A program made the position numbers and the translations under genes. Positions 1 through 7,502 of a stretch of DNA of 44,620 nt are shown piece after piece. Where the stretch lies: contig JAIXTE010000004.1 of NCBI GenBank assembly GCA_027484315.1, positions 1-44,620 of the forward strand, written 5' to 3'. Source of the stretch: Burkholderiales bacterium. Its GTDB lineage: Bacteria > Pseudomonadota > Gammaproteobacteria > Burkholderiales > Burkholderiaceae_B. Every line of letters starts with the position of its first letter. Within the stretch, counting starts at the first letter, position 1. Under the pieces are notes generated by a model that saw only the letters and a program-made list of their open reading frames with translations, searched no databases and was not told where the DNA came from.

Positions 1-8
1 GAGCAAAC

Positions 9-1208
9 ATGGCTCAAACTTGTAAAGATGTTTACATCGTCGCAGCAACGCGCACCCCGATTGGCAAGGCCCCACGTGGCGTGTTCAAAGACACCCGCCC
101 TGATGACCTGCTGGTTCACGCCATCGCCAGCGCAATGGCTCAGGTACCAAATCTGGACCCAGCTTCAATCAACGACGCAATCGTAGGTTGTGCATTCCCC
201 GAAGGCGAGCAGGGCATGAACATGGCCCGCATCGCCGTGTTGCTGGCAGGCCTGCCCAACACCGTGGGCGGCGTCACCATCAACCGCTTCTGTGCATCCG
301 GCATTACTGCAGTTTCAATGGCAGCCAATGCAATCGCCATGGGCGAAGCGGAAGTCATGATTGCAGCCGGTGCTGAAAGCATGAGCATGGTGCCTATGAG
401 CGGCAACAAGCCCAGCTTCAACAACGCGATTTTTCAGAAAGATGAAAACCTGGGTATCGCCTACGGCATGGGCATGACCGCCGAAAAAGTTGCGCAGCAG
501 TGGGGCATCAGCCGCGACGCGCAAGACGAATTCGCTTTGAACAGCCACAAAAAGGCAATCGCCGCTCAACAGGCTGGCGAGTTCACCGATGAAATCACAC
601 CGTTTACCGTTGTGAAAGCCACGCCCGATTTGTCCACTGGTGAAATCAAGACCGCTAGCCAAGAAGTCTCTTTGGACGAAGGTCCCCGTGCAGATTCTTC
701 CATCGAAGGCTTGACCAAGCTACGCCCCGTGTTTGCAGCCAAAGGTTCTGTAACAGCCGGTAACAGCTCGCAGATGAGCGACGGTGCAGGCGCGCTGATC
801 CTGGCTTCCGAAGAAGCTGTGAAGCGCTACAACCTGACACCGCTGGCCAAGTGGCGCGGTTTTGCAGTGCGCGGTGTACCACCGGAAATCATGGGCATTG
901 GCCCCAAGGAAGCCATTCCTGCCGTGTTGAAAACTGCCGGCTTGAAAACCAGCGACATCGACTGGTTCGAGCTGAACGAAGCCTTTGCAGCGCAATCACT
1001 GGCCGTGATGAAAGACCTGGAGCTGGACCCCGCCAAAGTGAACCCCATGGGCGGTGCAATCGCCCTGGGTCACCCCTTGGGTGCAACCGGTGCAATTCGT
1101 GCAGCCACCGTGGTGCATGCACTGCGCAGGCACAACCTGAAGTACGGTATGGTGACCATGTGTATTGGCACCGGCATGGGTGCAGCAGGTATCTTCGAAC
1201 GCGTGTAA
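9..1208 (+). CDS. Acetyl-CoA C-acyltransferase (thiolase)
   Basis: 399-residue thiolase that cleaves 3-ketoacyl-CoA with CoA in beta-oxidation (or condenses acetyl-CoA in reverse); cytoplasmic. The nucleophilic cysteine is C95 in NRFCASG. The C-terminal catalytic pair is H355 in GHPLGATGA and C385 in CIGTGMGAAG, so all thiolase active-site residues are present at the usual length. The window begins only 8 bases before the ATG, so the ribosome site and any upstream partner (often a FadB-type hydratase/dehydrogenase) cannot be judged. A strong terminator follows directly. FadA-type degradation versus biosynthetic use is not settled by sequence; nearby crotonase and thioesterase genes favour fatty-acid degradation. 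Confidence 0.93.
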   Translation: MAQTCKDVYIVAATRTPIGKAPRGVFKDTRPDDLLVHAIASAMAQVPNLDPASINDAIVGCAFPEGEQGMNMARIAVLLAGLPNTVGGVTINRFCASGITAVSMAANAIAMGEAEVMIAAGAESMSMVPMSGNKPSFNNAIFQKDENLGIAYGMGMTAEKVAQQWGISRDAQDEFALNSHKKAIAAQQAGEFTDEITPFTVVKATPDLSTGEIKTASQEVSLDEGPRADSSIEGLTKLRPVFAAKGSVTAGNSSQMSDGAGALILASEEAVKRYNLTPLAKWRGFAVRGVPPEIMGIGPKEAIPAVLKTAGLKTSDIDWFELNEAFAAQSLAVMKDLELDPAKVNPMGGAIALGHPLGATGAIRAATVVHALRRHNLKYGMVTMCIGTGMGAAGIFERV

Positions 1209-1229
1209 TTTCACCGTTTGAGTTCTTAC

Positions 1230-1268
1230 AAAAAGCACGGCCTTTGAACAAGGGGTCGTGCTTTTTTT
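1230..1268 (+). terminator. Rho-independent terminator of the thiolase gene
   Basis: A 13-base arm AAAAAGCACGGCC (1230-1242) pairs with GGTCGTGCTTTTT (from 1254) with a single G-T wobble, and the 3' arm runs into seven T residues. It lies 21 bases after the thiolase stop codon. Confidence 0.88.
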
Positions 1269-1346
1269 ATGGCTTGAAGTTCATGCAGGGAACCCAAGCA
1301 CGCCGAACGTTACTCACTGTTTTCAACTTCAAGGAAGAAGGTCAGC

Positions 1347-1946
1347 ATGGGGTGGTTTGGAATCAGCAACACGGTGAATCGGTGCAACAATGCATGCCGC
1401 ATGAAGGATGACGCGCAGCTTGTGCAGACCTTGAAGGAAAAAACAATACAGTTGAGCGTTGAATTGGACGCGCAATTAAAACATGCGGAGCGGCTTGCCT
1501 TTGTGGCAAACTTTGCGCCTCCCACCCAGATACTGTGTTCTCGAGGGGGCGAATTGTCAGCCACTGCAGCTGAACTCGCTGCTGACTTGAAGGTCGCGAG
1601 AAAGGATGCCCAGCGTTGTCGAAACGCCGTGAGTACACTTGTCAACGAAATTGAAAATGACGCCGAGCAATTAAAAACCTGCGTTCAGCAGTATGACCTG
1701 CCACGTGTTCAAAGGAGACTTCGGCTGGATGAAATAGACCAACCCCCCACGGGCAAACAGATTGCCGGGTTCACCAGGGAAATCGCGCAACAATCGCTCT
1801 ACCGGATACGACATTTTGAAGCCACGCATGCCTATCGTGCAGTGCGCACTCACAATGTCATTGCAAAAGCAGAAATGATCGTGCTGAACCAACTGTCAGA
1901 CAGCAACAGTGTAGTCAATGCGCTGAGGCAACTGACAAGTCCTTGA
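1347..1946 (+). CDS. Hypothetical protein, helical and charged, 199 aa
   Basis: I do not recognise this protein. It is 199 residues, has no signal peptide or membrane segment, and is predicted by eye to be largely alpha-helical. Runs of Glu, Gln, Lys and Ala around residues 20-50 and 70-110 look like coiled coil. It has five cysteines, including C13 and C17 near the N-terminus. The start is supported by an AAGGAAGAAGG ribosome site about 6-16 bases before the ATG. It stands alone between the thiolase terminator and the crotonase-family gene. The reading frame is the only long open one on this strand here. It could be a lineage-specific protein; no function is proposed. Confidence 0.6.
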   Translation: MGWFGISNTVNRCNNACRMKDDAQLVQTLKEKTIQLSVELDAQLKHAERLAFVANFAPPTQILCSRGGELSATAAELAADLKVARKDAQRCRNAVSTLVNEIENDAEQLKTCVQQYDLPRVQRRLRLDEIDQPPTGKQIAGFTREIAQQSLYRIRHFEATHAYRAVRTHNVIAKAEMIVLNQLSDSNSVVNALRQLTSP

Positions 1947-2038
1947 TGGCGGGTTAGACAGTTGCAAGGTTGTCCGGAAATCGTTGCCAGACCGTATTAG
2001 AATGGGTCTTTGTACCTAATTTGGGGTAACGGCTAGCA

Positions 2039-2806
2039 ATGGATATCCAGACAGAAATCAGCAACGGCTTGATGACCATCACCATCAACCGCCCTGAACG
2101 TAAAAACTCGTTTACCAATGCAATGTACAGCGCATTGGCCGATGCGTTCCGGGACGCAACCCACAGCAGTGCCGTCAAAGTGGTGCTGATCAAAGGCCAT
2201 GAAGGCTGCTTTTCGGCTGGCAATGATCTGGGTGATTTTCTGAATAATCCGCCTACTGATCTCGATGCACCAGTGTTCCGTTTCCTGCGCATGATTTCCG
2301 TCTTCCCCAAACCAGTGGTGGCCCAAGTGCAGGGGCTGGCAATCGGAATCGGTACCACTTTGTTGCTTCACTGTGATCTTGTCTACGCCTCAAGCACTGC
2401 CAAGTTTTCAATGCCATTCGTGAAGTTGGGGCTTTGTCCCGAAGCGGCATCAAGCCTGCTGCTGCCCATTTCTGCGGGTTATCAGAAAGCGGCTGAGCTA
2501 TTGTTGCTCGGTGATCTGTTCACAGCCCTCAAGGCTTACGACACTGGCATCATTTCCGATGTGCTGGAACCAGAAGCACTTGAGGCGCATGTTCAGGCTC
2601 AAGTGAAAAAATTGCTTGATTTGCCCTTGACCAGCCTTGTGACCACCAAACGCCTGTTGAAGTCGACCAACAAGAGCCAGGTTGCCGAAACGATGGCCGA
2701 AGAAGGCAAGCTGTTCATGAGCATGATTCCTCAACCCCCTGCACAAGAAGCGTTCAGCGCTTTCGGGGAAAAGCGTACACCCAATTTCAAGCAGTTTGAA
2801 GGCTAA
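2039..2806 (+). CDS. Enoyl-CoA hydratase/isomerase family protein
   Basis: 255-residue crotonase-fold enzyme acting on enoyl-CoA thioesters in fatty-acid degradation. The oxyanion-hole segment is FSAGNDLGDF around residues 58-67. The segment LGLCPEAASSLLLP places a glutamate at E135, where enoyl-CoA delta-isomerases (family knowledge, yeast Eci1 type) carry their single catalytic Glu; the two-Glu pattern of true hydratases is not obvious. Isomerase or mixed activity is therefore plausible, but this is inference. The stop codon is followed after two bases by the thioesterase ATG, so the two genes are very probably co-transcribed. Confidence 0.88.
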   Translation: MDIQTEISNGLMTITINRPERKNSFTNAMYSALADAFRDATHSSAVKVVLIKGHEGCFSAGNDLGDFLNNPPTDLDAPVFRFLRMISVFPKPVVAQVQGLAIGIGTTLLLHCDLVYASSTAKFSMPFVKLGLCPEAASSLLLPISAGYQKAAELLLLGDLFTALKAYDTGIISDVLEPEALEAHVQAQVKKLLDLPLTSLVTTKRLLKSTNKSQVAETMAEEGKLFMSMIPQPPAQEAFSAFGEKRTPNFKQFEG

Positions 2807-2808
2807 GC

Positions 2809-3609
2809 ATGACAGTCGCACTTTCAGAAATTTTGTCCAACCGCCGCCTCCAAGGCGACACGGTTACCTTCACTGCCACAGACGACTGGACACAGGGCCG
2901 TACCATGTTTGGTGGTTTTCTTTCCGCCTTGGCGGTGGTGGCCATGCGCGATACCTTGGGTATCGACATGCCCCTGCGCGCACTTCAAACCAACTTTGTG
3001 GGTCCTGTGCCAGCGGGTGACGTGGTGTACCGTACCCGTTTGCTTCGACAGGGAAAAAGCGTGAGTCAGGTGCAGTGCGAGATTTACAGCGATGACACAC
3101 TGGCTGGTCTGGTGGTTGGTGTATTTGGTGCGCCGCGCGACACAGCGCTGCCCATCCTGACACCCGAACACAAGCCGCTGCTCAAGAACGTAGACGACAT
3201 TCCTCCTTTGCCTTTCATTCCAAAAATCACGCCGAATTTCCTGCAGCACATTGAAATGCGATGGGCCTTGGGCAGCATTCCCTACATGGGTACTCCATTT
3301 TGGGAAAGTGGCATTTACATTCGTTCAATCGATAAAAATCTCAGTCCTGAAGTCTTGATTGTCATGCTCAGCGACGGCCCGCCCACCCCTTGCCTGAGCC
3401 ATTTCAGAGGCCCGGTCATGGCCAGTTCGGTGAGCTGGTCTTTGGAACTCCCCCCCCTGCCTGCAGACATCAATAGCGATGGCTGGTTCCAGATTGATAT
3501 GGAAACCAAGGCGGGTGCAGAAGGGTATGTGAACCAAAGCGCCAAGCTGTGGACACCAAGTGGCCAATTGGCCTCACTGGGCTACCAAGTGGTGGCAGTG
3601 TACGGCTGA
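2809..3609 (+). CDS. Acyl-CoA thioesterase, double-hotdog (TesB-like) family
   Basis: 266-residue protein with the pattern of the thioesterase superfamily with two hotdog folds. The N-terminal hotdog (about residues 10-115) contains GRTMFGGFLSALAVVAM and the substrate-tunnel strand LQTNFVGPVPAGDVVYRT. The second repeat (about 150-266) contains FRGPVMASSVSWSLELP and ends with LASLGYQVVAVYG. Such proteins hydrolyse acyl-CoA to free acid and CoA. The ATG is two bases after the crotonase-family stop, and the pair probably forms one operon for acyl-CoA turnover. Substrate chain length cannot be read from sequence. Confidence 0.8.
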   Translation: MTVALSEILSNRRLQGDTVTFTATDDWTQGRTMFGGFLSALAVVAMRDTLGIDMPLRALQTNFVGPVPAGDVVYRTRLLRQGKSVSQVQCEIYSDDTLAGLVVGVFGAPRDTALPILTPEHKPLLKNVDDIPPLPFIPKITPNFLQHIEMRWALGSIPYMGTPFWESGIYIRSIDKNLSPEVLIVMLSDGPPTPCLSHFRGPVMASSVSWSLELPPLPADINSDGWFQIDMETKAGAEGYVNQSAKLWTPSGQLASLGYQVVAVYG

Positions 3610-3676
3610 GCTGTTCGGACAGGATTGGGCAATGATCTTGCGCCGGGATTTCTGGCATTAAAGGACACACACATTC

Positions 3677-5245
3677 ATGCGTCAACCCGGTCGCAAAAAA
3701 TTCACTTTGACATCCTTCCTTTTTGCATGGGTACTTGGCGTTTTGCTGGGCACTGTTGTGCAGTCCCAGATCAACCTGTACGCCCTTCAAGATCTTGGGG
3801 TCAACATTCCCCTGTCCACCCGGTTCGATACAACACTGCATGATTTGGGGAACTTCTCGATGGTGTACGCGGTCATTTTCGGATGCAGTTTCGCAGCGTC
3901 CCAAGCCGTTGCCCTCTTGTGCACGCGTTGGACCTCACCCAAGTGGCGAACCTTCTGGTGCGCATTCGGAGCAATTGCGGGTTTGTGGGTAACTTTCAAG
4001 GTAGTCGACATGATTGCACCAATGCCAGTACTGATTGCAGCAACCCGAACCATGGTCGGTCTCTTGTCCATGCTTGCTTCTGCTGCGGTGGCCGGGGCTC
4101 TTTTCGCCGCACTGTCAAAGCGAAGTCGAGTCGCTGTGTCTCCTGTGCTGGCCATGATGTTGGCCGCAGTTTTGTTGATGCCGACCACACAGGCGCTTGC
4201 CCAGGCCGGCAAGCCCTACAGAATCGACCTGCTTGCAGAAGGCCTGGACAGCCCTTGGTCCATTGCATTTCTTCCCGATGGCCGTGCGCTGATTACTGAA
4301 AAGCCAGGGCGGTTGAGGTTGTTGGGCAGTGATGGAAAATTGCAGGCCAAGCCCTTGAGTAATGTCCCCGCTGTGTTGTACAGCGGACAGGCAGGTTTGT
4401 TCGATGTGTTGCCTGCACCTGACTTCACACAAAGCAAACAGATTTTCCTGAGCTATGCCTGTGGAACCCGCAGCGCCAATCACACTTGTGTGTCTGTGGG
4501 CCGGCTGGGTGTGGATGGTCTTGAGGGTGTCAAGGAGATTTTCCGTTCCCAGATGGCCAAGTCAGGCAGCGCACATTATGGTGGGCGCATGGTCTGGTTG
4601 CCTGACAATACCCTGATCGTCACACTTGGTGACGGTTACAGCTATCGCGAAGAGGCGCAGAACCTGTCCAATCATCTCGGGAAAATCATTCGCATCAACC
4701 GGGATGGTTCTGTGCCGGCAGACAATCCTTTTGTGAAAACATCAGGTGCCAAGCCTGAAATTTACAGTTACGGGCATCGCAATGTCCAAGGGGTGGCCTT
4801 TGACCCGGTCAACAAGCGCCTGATTGCACACGAGCATGGGCCCCGTGGCGGCGATGAAATTAACCTGATCACTCCTGGTGTCAACTATGGGTGGCCCAAA
4901 GCCACCTATGGAATCGATTACACCGGCGCGCAAATCTCCCCCTTCAAGGAATTTGAGGGCACTCAGCAACCTGCGATTTACTGGGTACCATCCATCGCCC
5001 CTTCTGGCATGACAGTCTACGACGGCAATCTTTTTCCCCAATGGAAAGGGAATCTGCTGGTGGGCGCCTTGAAAGCCCAACAGGTTAGCCGCGTGGTGTT
5101 AAAGGGCAACAAGGCGACCGAGGAAGAAGTGCTTTTCAAAGAGGTGGGGGAGCGTTTTCGCGACATTCGCACGGGGCCTGACGGCGCCATTTATCTGCTC
5201 ACTGACAACCCGGAAGGCAAGCTGTTGCGCGTTCTTCCGCGATAA
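3677..5245 (+). CDS. PQQ-dependent sugar dehydrogenase with N-terminal membrane domain
   Basis: 522-residue two-part protein. Residues about 181-522 are a soluble aldose sugar dehydrogenase-type beta-propeller (YliI/Asd-like): LDSPWSIAFLPDGRALITEK, the SAHYGGRMVWLPDNTLIVTL stretch with the conserved His, and EHGPRGGDEIN followed by PGVNYGWP. These enzymes oxidise aldoses with pyrroloquinoline quinone, usually in the periplasm. Residues 1-175 are unusual: four hydrophobic segments (about 11-29, 61-82, 93-113, 118-146), then a fifth (154-175) that looks like an internal signal peptide after KRSR and ends in QALAQA. The frame is open throughout. AAAGGA lies 11 bases before the ATG. An internal start near codon 152-161 producing a secreted enzyme cannot be excluded. 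Confidence 0.82.
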   Translation: MRQPGRKKFTLTSFLFAWVLGVLLGTVVQSQINLYALQDLGVNIPLSTRFDTTLHDLGNFSMVYAVIFGCSFAASQAVALLCTRWTSPKWRTFWCAFGAIAGLWVTFKVVDMIAPMPVLIAATRTMVGLLSMLASAAVAGALFAALSKRSRVAVSPVLAMMLAAVLLMPTTQALAQAGKPYRIDLLAEGLDSPWSIAFLPDGRALITEKPGRLRLLGSDGKLQAKPLSNVPAVLYSGQAGLFDVLPAPDFTQSKQIFLSYACGTRSANHTCVSVGRLGVDGLEGVKEIFRSQMAKSGSAHYGGRMVWLPDNTLIVTLGDGYSYREEAQNLSNHLGKIIRINRDGSVPADNPFVKTSGAKPEIYSYGHRNVQGVAFDPVNKRLIAHEHGPRGGDEINLITPGVNYGWPKATYGIDYTGAQISPFKEFEGTQQPAIYWVPSIAPSGMTVYDGNLFPQWKGNLLVGALKAQQVSRVVLKGNKATEEEVLFKEVGERFRDIRTGPDGAIYLLTDNPEGKLLRVLPR

Positions 5246-5308
5246 GGCCACTGGCGGGTTGAGAATGTCCCTGATTTTCTGAGGCAACCTACCTCAAGAA
5301 ACTGTTAA

Positions 5309-5335
5309 TTGATTTTCAGTTTTTTGTGCTACTGT
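5309..5335 (+). promoter_or_regulatory. Candidate extended -10 promoter of the phasin-like gene
   Basis: TGCTACTGT (5327-5335) has the extended -10 TG and the three most conserved -10 bases (T1, A2, T6). A weak -35 TTGATT lies at 5309-5314 with 15-base spacing. The expected start of transcription falls at about 5341-5343, on the ATG itself. Confidence 0.35.
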
Positions 5336-5341
5336 CGCCTC

Positions 5342-5746
5342 ATGAAATCATCTTACACAGCCCACAACAAGCGCCTGTCCAAACAGGCCTTGGAACTCTC
5401 GATCGCAGCGCCCCAAGTGGTTGCTCAGCGCGTGACCCGCATGGCCTTGGCGGGTGCAAGCCCCTCCGCCAGAGATCAAAAAGAGTTCAAGCAAATGAGT
5501 GATGAAAAAGTCACGGCCTTTTATGAGTCCTGGACAGCAATTTGGGCGCAAATGTACAAATCCCAATTTGCAATTGCCCAAACCATGATGTCAGCGGTAA
5601 CCACTGCCATGGTGGCAGGCAAACAGCCCTCAGCTGCTTCGACGCTTTCCGCATTGTCTCGGGAAACCAGCAAGGTCTTATCCGCCGGAATTGCCCCTGT
5701 GCACCGCAAAGCGGTTTCTAATGCCAAGCGTTTGTCGCGTGGCTGA
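5342..5746 (+). CDS. Phasin-like polyhydroxyalkanoate granule-associated protein
   Basis: 134-residue protein resembling the short phasins of Burkholderiales, which coat polyhydroxyalkanoate granules. Recognisable parts are KQALELSIAAPQVVAQRVTRM near the N-terminus and DEKVTAFYESWTAIWAQMYK in the middle, giving an amphipathic helical protein without signal peptide. The ATG at 5342 is chosen because the family-like sequence begins there. An upstream TTG at 5309 would add an unlikely hydrophobic stretch (IFSFLCYC). No Shine-Dalgarno sequence precedes the ATG, and a candidate extended -10 element lies just upstream, so translation may be leaderless. Function is assigned by resemblance only. Confidence 0.65.
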   Translation: MKSSYTAHNKRLSKQALELSIAAPQVVAQRVTRMALAGASPSARDQKEFKQMSDEKVTAFYESWTAIWAQMYKSQFAIAQTMMSAVTTAMVAGKQPSAASTLSALSRETSKVLSAGIAPVHRKAVSNAKRLSRG

Positions 5747-5800
5747 TCACCGCAGCAAAAAGTAAACTGCCTGATTTAACCACTGGCCTTGAACAGGCGC

Positions 5801-5806
5801 TATACT
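5801..5806 (+). promoter_or_regulatory. Candidate -10 element TATACT
   Basis: TATACT matches the sigma-70 -10 consensus in five of six positions and lies 35 bases before the ATG at 5841. No good -35 hexamer is found at 16-18 bases, so the call rests on the -10 alone. Confidence 0.35.
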
Positions 5807-5840
5807 TCGGTCCCGACTTGTCTAGATCCGAAGGAATACC

Positions 5841-6128
5841 ATGGCGCTCAAATCCACCGACATGGCCAAAAACATGGCCAAAAAGCTGGACGGATCACTG
5901 AAATCCGAAAGCCTGCCCGATCGTTTTGGACAAGCTTCCAAGGCCGCTGCGGGAAAACGTGAGAGAGCTGCCGACATTCCCGCCAGTAAACTGATTCCCG
6001 TCAACTACCGTTTGCCTGCCGAGCTTGTTAATCGACTTCGAGACCACGCTGTGAATTGCGAGGGGGGCATCAATCAATTGGTGGCTTCTGCCTTGAATGA
6101 ATGGCTTGTGTCACAAAACAAAAAATAA
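5841..6128 (+). CDS. Hypothetical small protein with RHH-like C-terminus, 95 aa
   Basis: 95-residue soluble protein. The N-terminal half is lysine-rich and probably flexible (KSTDMAKNMAKKLDGSL). Residues about 50-91 (LIPVNYRLPAELVNRLRDHA then GGINQLVASALNEWL) have the strand-helix-helix pattern of Arc/MetJ ribbon-helix-helix DNA-binding proteins. AAGGA lies five bases before the ATG, and a TATACT -10 box lies upstream. No partner toxin is encoded next to it, so an antitoxin role is not supported. It could be a DNA-binding regulator, or a protein whose helices do something else; the fold assignment is by eye. Confidence 0.6.
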   Translation: MALKSTDMAKNMAKKLDGSLKSESLPDRFGQASKAAAGKRERAADIPASKLIPVNYRLPAELVNRLRDHAVNCEGGINQLVASALNEWLVSQNKK

Positions 6129-6504
6129 TTTGAAACGGATTTCCGAGCCTGCCCCTGGCAAGTACCAGGGGGCTTTGCGGAAAACCATGGTTTTCTTGTA
6201 TGGCTTTTAATTAGTTTTTTATAATTAATTTTCTATTAAATTCACCTAAAAACTAATTTTTTTGAATAATATCGTTAGTTAATAAAACTAATTGGTCTTG
6301 TTCTTGCCTGCTGTTTTTCTGAATCGAATCTTTCCTGCCTCTCCCCCTCTGCTGCCTGTGGTTTCTGCGTATATGGAAAACCACAATTGCTGCGCATCCA
6401 CTGCATGCCGATACTCCATCCACCTGCAGAGTCACTGCAGAAACCACAAGAAGAATAAAGCAGGTATTCAAATACCATCTGGTACAAATCACAAGGAGAG
6501 TTCC
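6129..6504 (+). promoter_or_regulatory. Repeat-rich control region upstream of tctC
   Basis: This 376-base gene-free stretch is AT-rich in its first half. It holds a 16-base palindrome GAAAACCATGGTTTTC (6180-6195). It has an inverted repeat AATTAGTTTTT (6209-6219) / AAAAACTAATT (6248-6258) with a third copy AAAACTAATT (6284-6293). It also has an inverted repeat TGTGGTTTCTGC (6357-6368) / GCAGAAACCACA (6437-6448), and a palindrome GGTATT-CA-AATACC (6463-6476) just before the ribosome site. Together these look like operator sites for the transporter operon. Which regulator binds is unknown; the HutC-type GntR encoded downstream is one candidate. Confidence 0.5.
6151..6173 (+). terminator. Possible terminator hairpin after the 95-aa gene
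   Basis: CCCCTGG (6152-6158) pairs with CCAGGGG (6165-6171) around a six-base loop, 23 bases after the stop codon. Only a short TTT follows, so it may be a weak terminator or an mRNA-stabilising hairpin. Confidence 0.35.
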
Positions 6505-7482
6505 GTGAAGAAATCGATTAAGTCCGTTCTGGCAGTGGCCCTGTTGGGTCTGGTTGGCTCAGTGCAAGCCGCTGACGCTTATCCATCCAAAGTCATCACC
6601 ATGCTGATCCCGTTTGCTGCAGGTGGCCCCACAGACACAGTAGGTCGCTTGATTGCGCAATCCATGTCCAAAGACCTTGGGCAACAAGTGATTGTAGAAA
6701 ACCTGGGTGGTGCTGGCGGTACCTTGGCCGCCGGTAAGGCCGCTCGTTCTCCAGCAGATGGTTACAACATTTTCCTGCACCACATTGGCCAGTCCACAGC
6801 GCCTTCGCTGTATCGCAAGCTGTCATACAACGCATCTGCTGACTTCGAAACCATTGGCCTGGTGACCGACGTGCCAATGACCATCGTTGCGCGCAGCAAC
6901 ATGCCAGCCAAAAACATGCAGGAACTGTTGGCGTACATCAAGACCAACAAAGACAAGGTCACCTATGCCAACGCAGGCATTGGATCAGCCTCCCACCTGT
7001 GCGGCATGTTGTTCCAGACAGCTGTGGGTGTTGACCTGACAACGGTTCCCTACAAAGGCACTGGCCCTGCAATGAACGATCTCTTGGGCGGACAGGTTGA
7101 TTTCATGTGCGATCAAACCACCAACACCACCAGCCAGATCAAGGGTGGAAAAATCAAGGCCTACGCCGTAACCACCAAGAAGCCTGTTGCCTCTTTGCCC
7201 GATCTGCCAACCTTGGACAAAGCTGGTCTGCCTGGTTTTGAAGTGGGCGTATGGCATGGTCTGTATGCACCCAAAGGCACACCCAAGCCGATTATTGATC
7301 GCCTCAGCAAGTCTCTTCAAACTGCATTGAAAGACCCTGCCGTGATTTCCCGTTTCGCTGAATTGGGTACAGAGCCAGTTGCACAGGATCAAGCCACCCC
7401 TGCGGCATTGCGCAAGCATCTCGACGCTGAAATCGCACGCTGGAAACCAATCATTGAAAAAGCTGGCCAGTACGCCGACTGA
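6505..7482 (+). CDS. tctC: Tripartite tricarboxylate transporter substrate-binding protein (Bug/TctC family)
   Basis: 325-residue periplasmic binding protein of the Bug family, the extracytoplasmic receptor of TctABC importers for carboxylates. GTG at 6505 is chosen because AAGGAG (6493-6498) precedes it by six bases and it begins a typical signal peptide: KKS, then LAVALLGLVGSVQA, with cleavage before ADAYPSK. Family hallmarks are ITMLIPFAAGGPTDTVGRL near the mature N-terminus, VENLGGAGGTLAAGKAARSPADGY and VPYKGTGPAMNDLLGGQVDF. It is first in the operon with tctB and tctA. The ligand (citrate, tricarballylate, another organic acid) cannot be inferred. A long upstream control region suggests substrate-dependent regulation. 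Confidence 0.9.
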   Translation: MKKSIKSVLAVALLGLVGSVQAADAYPSKVITMLIPFAAGGPTDTVGRLIAQSMSKDLGQQVIVENLGGAGGTLAAGKAARSPADGYNIFLHHIGQSTAPSLYRKLSYNASADFETIGLVTDVPMTIVARSNMPAKNMQELLAYIKTNKDKVTYANAGIGSASHLCGMLFQTAVGVDLTTVPYKGTGPAMNDLLGGQVDFMCDQTTNTTSQIKGGKIKAYAVTTKKPVASLPDLPTLDKAGLPGFEVGVWHGLYAPKGTPKPIIDRLSKSLQTALKDPAVISRFAELGTEPVAQDQATPAALRKHLDAEIARWKPIIEKAGQYAD

Positions 7483-7502
7483 TCAATTAGCGAGATTTTA
7501 AA

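Noticed and set aside
1970..2000. TTGTCC...TATTAG promoter before the crotonase-family gene
   Set aside because: Spacing of 19 bases and poor match in both hexamers.
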